The notes below the pieces were generated by a model. That model was not told where the DNA came from, ran no database searches, and saw only the letters and a program-made list of their open reading frames with translations. From positions 1-6,548 of the forward strand of contig DAHZDR010000197.1 of the NCBI GenBank assembly GCA_027403435.1: a DNA stretch of 6,548 nucleotides, given 5' to 3'. This DNA is from Deltaproteobacteria bacterium. Lineage in GTDB: Bacteria; Desulfobacterota; Binatia; Binatales; Binataceae. Of this stretch, positions 1-6,078 are shown piece by piece. How positions within the stretch are numbered: position 1 is the stretch's first letter; every line of letters starts with the position of its first letter. Both the position numbers and the translations under genes were made by a program.

Positions 1-520
1 CCAGCGGCCGTCGGTTGACGTGCTGACCGGGCTGATCAAGGCGAATCTGCCGGCCCGGATTTCGTTGCAGGTGACGTCGCGGGTCGATTCGCGGACGATT
101 CTCGATTCGATCGGCGCCGAACGGCTGCTCGGCGCCGGCGATATGCTGTTTATGCCGCCCGGCACGGCCAAGCTGCGCCGATTGCATGGTCCGTTCGTCT
201 CCGAGACGGAAATCCGCAAGGTTTGCGATTTTCTGCGCGCCCAGGGCGCTCCCGACTACCGGATGGAGATTCTGGAGACGGCGGTCGCGGGCGAGGGCGA
301 CGGCGTCGGCGGCCTTGACGATTATCGCGATGAATTGTACGACGACGCCGTGCGGATCGTCCTCGACACCAACCAGGCGTCGATCTCCATGATCCAGCGG
401 CGGCTAAGAATCGGCTACAATCGAGCGGCGCGGATGGTCGAGCGGATGGAGCGCGAGGGCCTGGTGATGCCGGCCGATGGCGCCCGTCCGCGCGAGGTGC
501 GGATGCGCGCTCCCGAATGA
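1..520 (+). CDS. ftsK: DNA translocase FtsK, C-terminal part (5' end outside window)
   Basis: FtsK is the septum-anchored, ATP-driven translocase that pumps chromosome termini during division. The reading frame is open from the window edge: in-frame codons before position 20 read Q-R-P-S-V-D-V, the conserved end of the RecA-like motor domain (RPSVDVxTGLIKAN), so the GTG at 20 is internal, not a start. The motor continues through the D-S-R-T-I-L-D stretch (about nt 86-106) and GAGDMLFMPPG. Next comes the gamma domain, a winged helix that reads KOPS DNA and contacts XerD. Its hallmark QASISMIQRRLRIGYNRAAR lies about nt 374-433, followed by ERMEREGLVMP. The protein ends normally a few residues later. 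The N-terminal membrane anchor, the linker and Walker A lie upstream of the window. The paralogue SpoIIIE/SftA is the only real alternative, and the two are not separable from this fragment. Confidence 0.95.
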   Translation, partial: QRPSVDVLTGLIKANLPARISLQVTSRVDSRTILDSIGAERLLGAGDMLFMPPGTAKLRRLHGPFVSETEIRKVCDFLRAQGAPDYRMEILETAVAGEGDGVGGLDDYRDELYDDAVRIVLDTNQASISMIQRRLRIGYNRAARMVERMEREGLVMPADGARPREVRMRAPE

Positions 521-566
521 TTTTGCCGGTCCCAAACGAACCTAAACACGCCGCGCTTCGTCCTGA

Positions 567-577
567 TTAATTATAGT
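567..577 (+). promoter_or_regulatory. AT-rich patch with -10-like TATAGT upstream of lolA
   Basis: The 55-nt ftsK-lolA gap ends in a strikingly AT-rich run (TTAATTATAG) in an otherwise GC-rich window. TATAGT at 572-577 matches five of six bases of the sigma70 -10 consensus. No recognisable -35 lies 16-18 nt upstream. If it is a real -10, transcription would begin near 584, downstream of the GTG at 576, and translation would have to start later (see lolA). This is a weak candidate. Confidence 0.22.
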
Positions 578-1289
578 GTTGAAACCTGAATCCGATCACA
601 GCTTGCGGTTTGCGCCGATCTGGTGCGCGATCGCGCTTGGCGCCGCCGCGCTGACGACGATGGCTCCGTCCCGGCCGCTGGCCGCCGTCATGGCGGCCGG
701 AGCATCGCCGGCGATCCATCGCCTGATTGAGCGCCTGCAGCGCCATTATCAGGAAACCGCATCGTTCACCGCCAAATTCGACGAAACGATCACGCGGCCG
801 GGCGCACCGCCGCTGAAGCGCAACGGCGCCCTGACATGGCAGCGGCCGGGCCGGATCCGCTTCGATTACGCCGCGCCGCAGCCAGAAACGATCGTGAGCG
901 ACGGCCGCACGCTGTACGATTACGACCCCGGCCTTAACCAGGTGATCGAGACGCCGCTGAAAAACGCGATTAAGGCGCAGGCCGCCGCCGCGCTGCTGCT
1001 CGGGGCGGGCAATCTGGAACGTGATTTTGTCGCCTCGTCGCCGTCAACGCCATCCCGTGACGGGCTTGAATATGCTATTTTGACGCCAAAGGCGGGCGGC
1101 CCACGCGTCACAATAGGCGCCGATCCAGCGACCTCCAATATCGTCTCGCTGACGATCGCCGACGCCCTTGGCAATCGCACCGGGTTCCATTTCTTCGCGA
1201 TTCGGCTGAACGTGGCGATTGCGGCGAGCGTCTTCGCCTTCAAAGTTCCCGACGGCGCCGATGTGGTGACTTCGGGCGCCGGATCGTGA
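576..1289 (+). CDS. lolA: Outer-membrane lipoprotein carrier protein LolA
   Basis: LolA is the periplasmic chaperone that takes mature lipoproteins from the LolCDE exporter and delivers them to the outer membrane. Counting from GTG 576 the protein has 237 residues. A hydrophobic stretch (residues about 14-30, APIWCAIALG...) looks like a Sec signal, with possible cleavage near AVMA-AG at 40-41. The mature part fits the family: YQETASFTAKFDETI (58-72), then G-A-L-T-W-Q-R-P-G-R-I-R-F-D-Y (84-98), ETIVSDGRTLYDYDP (104-118), and a C-terminal FAFKVPDGADVV (220-231) matching the usual F-x-P-x-G-x-D-V ending. The start is uncertain. GTG 576 and TTG 579 lack a clear Shine-Dalgarno and give a long acidic lead-in; TTG 603 (MRFAPIWCAIAL) gives a more classical signal peptide; ATG 660 would lose the signal. 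ftsK-lolA adjacency is, as I recall, common in delta-type proteobacteria. Confidence 0.88.
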   Translation: MLKPESDHSLRFAPIWCAIALGAAALTTMAPSRPLAAVMAAGASPAIHRLIERLQRHYQETASFTAKFDETITRPGAPPLKRNGALTWQRPGRIRFDYAAPQPETIVSDGRTLYDYDPGLNQVIETPLKNAIKAQAAAALLLGAGNLERDFVASSPSTPSRDGLEYAILTPKAGGPRVTIGADPATSNIVSLTIADALGNRTGFHFFAIRLNVAIAASVFAFKVPDGADVVTSGAGS

Positions 1290-1303
1290 ACCACCGCCTG
1301 GAC

Positions 1304-1322
1304 CGGCCGCCGCCCGCGGCCG
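1304..1322 (+). other. GC-only hairpin between lolA and rimO
   Basis: CGGCCGC (1304-1310) and GCGGCCG (1316-1322) can form a perfect 7-bp all-GC stem around a 5-nt loop, 15 nt after the lolA stop. No T-tract follows; the downstream bases are C-rich (seven C at 1333-1339). It is therefore not a canonical intrinsic terminator. It could stabilise the lolA 3' end, cause pausing, or serve as a Rho-associated end. The rest of the 1290-1392 gap shows only a weak TATACG (1371-1376) and the purine-rich lead into rimO. Confidence 0.4.
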
Positions 1323-1392
1323 CATCCCTGATCCCCCCCGATTGCGCTGCGCGGCGCGCGCGGGTAGGAATATACGACCTTGGATAGAGGAC

Positions 1393-2748
1393 ATGCCGAC
1401 GATCGAAAAGATACATTTCGTCACACTCGGCTGTCCGAAGAATCTTGCCGACAGCGAGTTGATGATGGGCGCGCTGGTTGGCGCCGGATATGAATTGACG
1501 CTGGATCCCAACGCCGCTCAGGTGCTGGTGGTGAACACCTGCGCGTTTATCGAGTCCGCCAAAAAGGAATCGCTGGACGCGATTCTGGACGCCGCCGCAA
1601 TCAAGCGGGGCGCCGCCGGCCGCCGGCTGGTGGTCGCCGGATGTCTGGCGCAGCGTTATGGGGCGGAGCTGCGGGAGCGGCTGCCGGAGGTGGATGTCTT
1701 CGTCGGCACCGGCAACTTTCTGGATTTACCCGACTTGCTGAGCCGCACGCGTCCGCCCGAGGCGGTGGACGCCTTCTATTCCGGCGCGGCCCATCTGCTG
1801 CCGACGGCGGCGGCGCCACGGGTGTTGACCGGCGACTATTTTTCGACCTATCTCAAGATTTCCGAGGGCTGCAATCATAAATGCGCGTTTTGCATCATTC
1901 CAAAAATTCGCGGCGCGCATGAAAGCCGGCCGGTCGAAGATATCGTCGCCGAAGCGCGCGCGATGGCCGCGGCCGGAGTGCGCGAGATCAATCTTATTGC
2001 GCAGGACCTGACCGCCTACGGGCGGGATTTGCCCGCGGCGTCGTCGCTGGCCGCGCTGTTGCGCGCGCTCGCCAGAGTCGAGGGCGTTCGCTGGATCAGG
2101 CTGCTCTACTGCTATCCGAATTTCGTTACCGATGAGCTGCTCGAGACGATCGCGGAATTGCCGCAAGTGGTTAAGTACATAGACATGCCGCTGCAGCACG
2201 CCGACGACGGAATCCTGCGGGCGATGCGTCGCGAACGGTCGGGCGCGGCGCTGCGCGCGCTGATCGGCCGGATTCGGAAGAAGATTCCGGACGTGGCGAT
2301 TCGCACCTCGTTTATCGTGGGCTTTCCCGGCGAGGACGACGCGGCGTTCGGCCGCCTGCTCGATTTCGTGCGCGAACAGCGTTTCGAACGCGTCGGAGTC
2401 TTCACCTACTCCCGCGAGGAAAACACCGCCGCCCACGCGCTGGCGGGGCGGACGCTGGAGCGGATCAAGCGCGCACGGCGCGCGCTGCTGATGGAGGCTC
2501 AGGCGGAAATTTCCTTGCGCCGCAACCGCGAACTGATCGGCGGCGAATGCGAAGTGCTGGTCGAAGGACCGCTGCCGGGGCGCGCCACGCGGATGCGCGG
2601 GAGAACCTCGCGGCAGGCGCCTGAAATCGACGGGATGGTGATTTTGAAAGGCGAAGCCGATCCTGGCGACTTCGTGCGCGCGCGCGTCGAACGCGCGCGC
2701 AGCTATGACCTGGAAGCGACCGTGACGAGCGGCGCGATGCTTAACTAG
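1393..2748 (+). CDS. rimO: Ribosomal protein S12 (aspartate) methylthiotransferase RimO
   Basis: RimO is a radical-SAM enzyme with two [4Fe-4S] clusters that methylthiolates the conserved Asp of ribosomal protein S12, in the cytoplasm. From ATG 1393 it has 451 residues, a normal length. The N-terminal methylthiotransferase domain carries the three cluster cysteines C14 (LGCPKNLADSE), C50 (NTCAFIESA) and C84 (AGCLAQR). The radical-SAM C-x3-C-x2-C is C160, C164 and C167 in KISEGCNHKCAFCIIPKIRG. Further family blocks are INLIAQDLTAYG and YIDMPLQHADD. A TRAM domain occupies roughly 383-448. LGCPKN plus the SEGCNHKCAFC/IPKIRG form favours RimO over the tRNA enzyme MiaB. The frame is open back to TTG 1342, but ATG 1393 is preferred: it places the LGCPKN block at the usual distance, and TAGAGG lies just upstream, although its 2-nt spacing is short. 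A 9-bp GC hairpin lies in the 3' end. The stop overlaps the ribosome-binding site of the next gene. Confidence 0.96.
   Translation: MPTIEKIHFVTLGCPKNLADSELMMGALVGAGYELTLDPNAAQVLVVNTCAFIESAKKESLDAILDAAAIKRGAAGRRLVVAGCLAQRYGAELRERLPEVDVFVGTGNFLDLPDLLSRTRPPEAVDAFYSGAAHLLPTAAAPRVLTGDYFSTYLKISEGCNHKCAFCIIPKIRGAHESRPVEDIVAEARAMAAAGVREINLIAQDLTAYGRDLPAASSLAALLRALARVEGVRWIRLLYCYPNFVTDELLETIAELPQVVKYIDMPLQHADDGILRAMRRERSGAALRALIGRIRKKIPDVAIRTSFIVGFPGEDDAAFGRLLDFVREQRFERVGVFTYSREENTAAHALAGRTLERIKRARRALLMEAQAEISLRRNRELIGGECEVLVEGPLPGRATRMRGRTSRQAPEIDGMVILKGEADPGDFVRARVERARSYDLEATVTSGAMLN
2678..2700 (+). other. Strong alternating-GC hairpin inside the 3' end of rimO
   Basis: Positions 2678-2686 (GCGCGCGCG) and 2692-2700 (CGCGCGCGC) form a perfect 9-bp GC stem around the 5-nt loop TCGAA. 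The left side extends as alternating GC from 2676. It encodes part of the Arg/Ala/Val-rich end of the TRAM domain (VRARVERAR), so codon choice alone may explain it. It lies about 46 nt before the rimO stop and the dksA ribosome-binding site, where it could affect processing or coupling. Alternating GC tracts also favour Z-DNA. Confidence 0.4.
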
Positions 2749-2762
2749 GAAGGTGGCGGGCG

Positions 2763-3215
2763 ATGCCTAAACAAAAGCTGGCGGCTAACCGAAAAAAATT
2801 CCTGGCCGACCTCCGCGAACATCTGCGCGCAATGAAGTCGAAGCTGCATGAGGAAATCGATTCCGAGCTCAAGGCTGAACGCGAAAGCACCAAAGATGAG
2901 GGCATGGATACCTATGACCTCGCCTCGGAGGAGCGCGACCGCGAAATCAATTTCATCTTGTCCGACCGTGAACGCGTGAAGATCAAGCAGATCGATGACG
3001 CGCTGAGCCGTATCGAAGATGGCGCTTATGGCGTCTGTGAATCCTGCGGCTTGGAAATCGCCGAGGAGCGGCTGAAGGCGATGCCGTTTAGCCGGCTGTG
3101 CCGCGATTGCCAGCAGGACCAGGAGCGCGAAGCGCGCTCGCAGCGGCGCTTCGACGACGAGCGCAACACCTACCGCAAACTCGGTTCGACCGACGCGGAC
3201 GAGGACAATATCTGA
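2763..3215 (+). CDS. dksA: DksA/TraR-family zinc-finger transcription regulator
   Basis: DksA-type proteins insert a coiled-coil into the RNA polymerase secondary channel and, with ppGpp, adjust initiation at rRNA and amino-acid promoters. The 150-residue product has the family layout: a charged helical N-terminal half (1-48), a coiled-coil tip, then a C4 zinc finger with C92-x2-C95 (GVCESCGLEI) and C113-x2-C116 (RLCRDC). The tip reads D49-T-Y-D52-L-A54-S, keeping the D-x2-D-x-A pattern essential in E. coli DksA (D71, D74, A76). That argues for a true DksA-like activity rather than a degenerate relative. The length matches E. coli DksA (151 aa). The charged tail after residue 118 is longer than in minimal TraR. 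A strong Shine-Dalgarno AGGAAGG (2747-2753), overlapping the rimO stop, sits 9 nt before ATG 2763, so the two genes are almost certainly cotranscribed. Other DksA paralogues may exist elsewhere in the genome. Confidence 0.9.
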   Translation: MPKQKLAANRKKFLADLREHLRAMKSKLHEEIDSELKAERESTKDEGMDTYDLASEERDREINFILSDRERVKIKQIDDALSRIEDGAYGVCESCGLEIAEERLKAMPFSRLCRDCQQDQEREARSQRRFDDERNTYRKLGSTDADEDNI

Positions 3216-3226
3216 CCAGCCGGCGG

Positions 3227-3397
3227 ATGCGGTTGCGGCGCGATCGGCGGCTTTGCCGCAACGGCCGCGGCGCGGCCGCGATCCGGCGGCGCATTACGCG
3301 ACCGCCGCGAGCGGGCATGTTTACCTCGATGGCGTTGATGGCGTTCGCGGGCGCGGCGTGGGTCGTGCGCCGCCTGGCGGACTTGGGTGGGCGATGA
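3227..3397 (+). CDS. Possible small membrane-type protein overlapping the mrp start (ATGA)
   Basis: The 178-nt space between dksA and mrp holds an open frame of 56 codons from ATG 3227, or 26 codons from ATG 3317. The TGA (3395-3397) overlaps the mrp ATG (3394-3396) as ATGA, a common coupling arrangement. The first 30 residues are very Arg-rich. The last 26 (MFTSMALMAFAGAAWVVRRL plus a short tail) form one hydrophobic segment followed by positive charges, like a single-pass micropeptide. By hand count, about 86% of third codon positions are G or C, against about 70% in the competing frame upstream of mrp; this resembles coding sequence. Against it: no convincing Shine-Dalgarno, GC-rich DNA produces chance ORFs, and no family is recognised. 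The start is unresolved; ATG 3317 would give the more protein-like product. Confidence 0.25.
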   Translation: MRLRRDRRLCRNGRGAAAIRRRITRPPRAGMFTSMALMAFAGAAWVVRRLADLGGR

Positions 3398-4317
3398 GAA
3401 TCTTCAGTGAAGCCGAGGCTGGCGCGGAACGAAATCCGGATGGTTCCGCCGGCGTGGCCGTGCCCGGCGCACTCGCGGCGATCGCGTTTGCCAGCGCCAA
3501 GGGCGGCGTCGGCAAAAGCGCGCTGGCGGTGAATCTGGCGGCGGCGCTGGCGCTCGACGGCCGTAAAGTCGGAATTCTCGACGCCGATCTCAATTCTCCG
3601 AACATGCTCGCGATGCTCGGGTTGAAGGCGCCGCGCCGGGTCTTCGCCGGCGAAGCGATCGAGCCGATTGCCGGACCGCTCGGCCTGCGCGTGGTCTCAA
3701 GCGGCCTGCTGACGGGCGGCGAACCGCCGCCGGCAAGTTTTCTCGCCGACGAACCGGAACTCGCGCCGGCGAGCCGCAACGGCCATGGCGTGGCCGAGCT
3801 GGATTACGGCGCGTCCCTGCGGCGGCTGCTCAATCAGGCCAATTTTGGCGCTCTCGACATCCTGTTGATCGATCTCGCGCCGGGCCTCGAGCGGCTTTAC
3901 CAGATGGCGCGGATGACCGCGCTGGCGGGCGTCGTGATCGTGACCCAGCCCTCGGAGTTTTCCGTGATGGCGGCGAACCGCGCGATCGAAATCGCGATAC
4001 GCTGCAAGACGCCGGTGCTGGGCGTGATCGAGAACATGATCGGATTCAGTTGCGGCGGATGCCATACGGTGCGTCCGTTGATGCCGCAGGGCGACATGGC
4101 GGCGGTCGCCCGCGCCGCCGGAGTGGCGACGCTCGCGCGGCTGCCCTTCGACGCGCGCCTGGCCGAATGCTGCGATCGGGGCGTCATCTTTATCCGCGAA
4201 TACGCCGACACGCCGCTGGCGAAGAGCTTTCACGAGCTGGCCCGCACGGTCGCGGCGATCCTCCCGGCGCGCGCGTCCGCCGCGGCGGCGGCCGGCGAGA
4301 GCGGCGATTCCCGCTAG
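3394..4317 (+). CDS. mrp: Mrp/NBP35-family P-loop ATPase (probable Fe-S carrier, ParA/MinD superfamily)
   Basis: Mrp/ApbC/NBP35 proteins are cytosolic dimeric ATPases that carry and transfer Fe-S clusters. From ATG 3394 the protein has 307 residues. The deviant Walker A K36-GGVGKS42 has the signature lysine of the MinD/Mrp group. Switch I is LDADLNSPN (62-70). Switch II is IDLAPG (159-164). IENMIGFSC220-GG-C223 keeps the ENM block and the CxxC that binds a bridging cluster in Mrp dimers, and the C-terminal LARLPFDARLAECCDRGV matches the family ending. Mrp usually has DLPPGTGD at switch II; here it is DLAPGLER, so this is a divergent member and a specialised MinD-like role is possible. The frame is open back to TTG 3253, but that extension looks non-coding; ATG 3394 gives a normal N-terminus with GGGTGG just upstream (3-nt spacing). 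The Ala-rich tail ends at a candidate terminator. RimO in the same run needs Fe-S clusters. Confidence 0.8.
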   Translation: MRIFSEAEAGAERNPDGSAGVAVPGALAAIAFASAKGGVGKSALAVNLAAALALDGRKVGILDADLNSPNMLAMLGLKAPRRVFAGEAIEPIAGPLGLRVVSSGLLTGGEPPPASFLADEPELAPASRNGHGVAELDYGASLRRLLNQANFGALDILLIDLAPGLERLYQMARMTALAGVVIVTQPSEFSVMAANRAIEIAIRCKTPVLGVIENMIGFSCGGCHTVRPLMPQGDMAAVARAAGVATLARLPFDARLAECCDRGVIFIREYADTPLAKSFHELARTVAAILPARASAAAAAGESGDSR

Positions 4318-4326
4318 GATTTTTTT
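4300..4326 (+). terminator. Candidate intrinsic terminator at the mrp stop
   Basis: AGCGG (4300-4304) pairs with CCGCT (4311-4315) around a 6-nt loop; four bases (AGGA) and then seven T (4320-4326) follow. The stem is short and overlaps the mrp stop codon, so this is a modest terminator for the forward operon. No T-tract lies in the orientation needed to end the convergent reverse-strand transcript. Confidence 0.45.
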
Positions 4327-4332
4327 GACCCT

Positions 4333-6072
4333 TCAGCCGTTGCGCGAAAGCCTGGCGTCAGGCGCGGGACGGCCCGCGATCCGCGAATATTCGTACATTC
4401 CGGCGCCGTCGGCGCCGTCCAGGAGGAAAGTCGCAAAGCCGATGGTCGTATGGATGCGCACGCCGTCAGGCCCGGGGCGTGAAAGCGTCATGAAATTCTC
4501 GCCGCGTCCGGCAAGCGTGACGGCGCTATCCGGCGCGGCGTGAATCATGGCCGCGATCCGCGGCGGCGGGGCCGGCGGCGTCGCCGCCGTCAGTTCGATC
4601 GGCCCGAGCGTCGCCGCGCGCCATCCGCCGCCGCATGACAGCATCCGCGCGTCGCGGCGGACGTCATCGGCCGTCGTTAAAATTTCGCGGGCTTCCAGCG
4701 CGGCCCACGTCCGTGGACGTTCGAAGCGCGCCCAGAGCGTCCGCCGCGACGCGAAGCGCGCGGCGCCCAGAGCGGTGAGCGATACGCCGACTCTGGCCAC
4801 GGCGTCGAGCGTCCAGCGGCGGCCGGCGATCACGATTTCACCGGCGAGCCGCCCAAAGCACGCCGCCGGCGCGATTCCGTTGCGCGGAACGCAAGCGCCG
4901 CCGTCCAATTCGAGCGTCGCGGCGAGGCGCATGCCAGGATCGAGCGCGCCGCCGGCAATCGCGTTTTCGACGTTCAAATAGGCGGAGCCGTCGCTGACGA
5001 CGATCGCCGGTCCCTGAAACCCGAGCGCGCCGCCGCCGGCGCCGAGCGCCAAGCGCAAGGGACCGAGCGCGATCGAGTCCGCGTCGCACGTTGGGCGTCC
5101 CTCGGCGGTGAACATCGCGGCATGGCGGCCGTCGAAGAGGATCATGATCCGGGCGCCGCCGCCGCCCGCGCCGAGATCGAAGCTGGCGACACCGCCGAGG
5201 CCGGCCGCGCGATCGAAAAATTCGACGACGAAACGCGTCGGCTCGGCGTCTGTCGCCGCGCTGGCGGCGGGCCGTGGCGACGCTTTACGAATCACCACGC
5301 GCGCGGGGCTCGCGCCGTTTGACGGCGCCGTGCGTTGCGGCGATCCGGCGCGAAAGGCCTCGGTAATCGCGGCGAGGCCGCGGGTGCGCAGCGGCCCCGG
5401 CAAGCGCACCGCGATCGACAATTCGAGCTGCAAGGCGTCAATCACGCCCTCCACCGACAATGCCGCCAGCCGGCGGAGCGCGGGCGAATCGCTGAGCCGA
5501 TGGCGCGCGGTGAAGGCCTGCAACAGATTCTGGCGCGCGCCGCCCGGATAGCGCATCCCGAAGGTGGCGGCGATGCCGGCGGCGCCGAGCCGCTCCGTCA
5601 GCGCGTGGACGGCGCCGTTGATGAACTCGTCGCTCGCGCTGACCTGGGCGCCGGCGGGCGGGCGCAGATGGCCGTCGTGTTCGCGCAGGCCCAGTCCCAG
5701 ATCGACGCGCGGCTCAATCACGTTCCATCCGTGAATCAGCAGCACGACGGCGCGGCCGTGGCCGCGCGCGATCCGTTCCACCTGATCGGCGATCAACTCG
5801 AGCATCCACGGCGCGCGCGCGGCCAGTTGCGCCAGCCGGTTGCAGTCGAGTTCGTTGCGATCCATCGCGGAGTTGACCAAGGCGCGGGCGTCGAGCCGAT
5901 GCGCCAGTTCGCGGGCGATCGCGGCGGTTTCGAGGTCGTTGACCTTGGGATGGAGCGTGGCGTGAGCGGCCGCTCCGGCGCGTCCGCCATGCGGCGCGAT
6001 CAGCAGAATGGGCGCGGACCCGTCGATTATTTCGAGCCAGGATTCCCGCGCGCGGCCGGCCGTGCTCGGCAT
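4333..6072 (-). CDS. Two-part hypothetical protein: N-formylglutamate-amidohydrolase-like N-terminus, lipocalin-like (AttH/CrtC-type) C-terminus
   Basis: The 579-residue product is not assigned to a characterised gene. Residues 1-230 resemble the N-formylglutamate amidohydrolase / zinc-hydrolase fold: IAPHGGR (25-31), a DLETAAIARELA helix (46-57), MDRNELDCNR (70-79), VVLLIHGWN (109-117), and DALQLELSIAVRLPG (212-226), close to the family's Q-L-E-x-S-x2-R ending. H28, H114 and an acidic residue such as E48 or E217 could be metal ligands (inferred). A Pro/Ala/Ser-rich linker spans about 240-278. Residues 280-565 are beta-rich and recall AttH/CrtC/DUF7064-type lipocalin-like proteins: EFFDRAAGLGGVASFDL (284-300), GRLAGEIVIAGRRWTLDAVA (407-426), and a final GAGMYEYSR (556-564). 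The usual HSWG-type motif after the GRRW block is absent. There is no signal peptide, so it is probably cytoplasmic. ATG 6072 lies 6 nt after the upstream pcs stop without a clear Shine-Dalgarno, suggesting coupled translation. A lipid-related role is only suggested by context. Confidence 0.6.
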   Translation of the reverse strand: MPSTAGRARESWLEIIDGSAPILLIAPHGGRAGAAAHATLHPKVNDLETAAIARELAHRLDARALVNSAMDRNELDCNRLAQLAARAPWMLELIADQVERIARGHGRAVVLLIHGWNVIEPRVDLGLGLREHDGHLRPPAGAQVSASDEFINGAVHALTERLGAAGIAATFGMRYPGGARQNLLQAFTARHRLSDSPALRRLAALSVEGVIDALQLELSIAVRLPGPLRTRGLAAITEAFRAGSPQRTAPSNGASPARVVIRKASPRPAASAATDAEPTRFVVEFFDRAAGLGGVASFDLGAGGGGARIMILFDGRHAAMFTAEGRPTCDADSIALGPLRLALGAGGGALGFQGPAIVVSDGSAYLNVENAIAGGALDPGMRLAATLELDGGACVPRNGIAPAACFGRLAGEIVIAGRRWTLDAVARVGVSLTALGAARFASRRTLWARFERPRTWAALEAREILTTADDVRRDARMLSCGGGWRAATLGPIELTAATPPAPPPRIAAMIHAAPDSAVTLAGRGENFMTLSRPGPDGVRIHTTIGFATFLLDGADGAGMYEYSRIAGRPAPDARLSRNG

Positions 6073-6078
6073 CGCGGG

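Noticed and set aside
1371..1376. TATACG as a -10 element for rimO
   Set aside because: Only four of six consensus bases and no -35 at suitable spacing; too weak to annotate.
1342..1392. 17-codon N-terminal extension of RimO from TTG 1342
   Set aside because: Arg-rich lead not seen in RimO, whose proteins begin a few residues before the K-I-H-F-V-x-L-G-C-P-K-N block; ATG 1393 fits.
1726..2436. Reverse-strand open frame (236 codons) inside rimO
   Set aside because: It lies opposite the radical-SAM core of RimO, has no recognisable domain, and is explained by codon bias.
3253..3393. 47-codon N-terminal extension of the Mrp protein from TTG 3253
   Set aside because: The extension is Gly/Arg-rich with lower third-position G/C than the alternative frame, no ribosome-binding site and no counterpart in Mrp proteins; ATG 3394 gives a normal start.
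3697..4233. Reverse-strand open frame (178 codons) inside the Mrp gene
   Set aside because: His/Arg-rich shadow of the Mrp frame with no start signal or family motif.
5108..5551. Forward-strand 147-codon frame opposite the linker of the 579-aa gene
   Set aside because: Arg/Ala/Ser/Pro-rich composition without a domain; antisense shadow.
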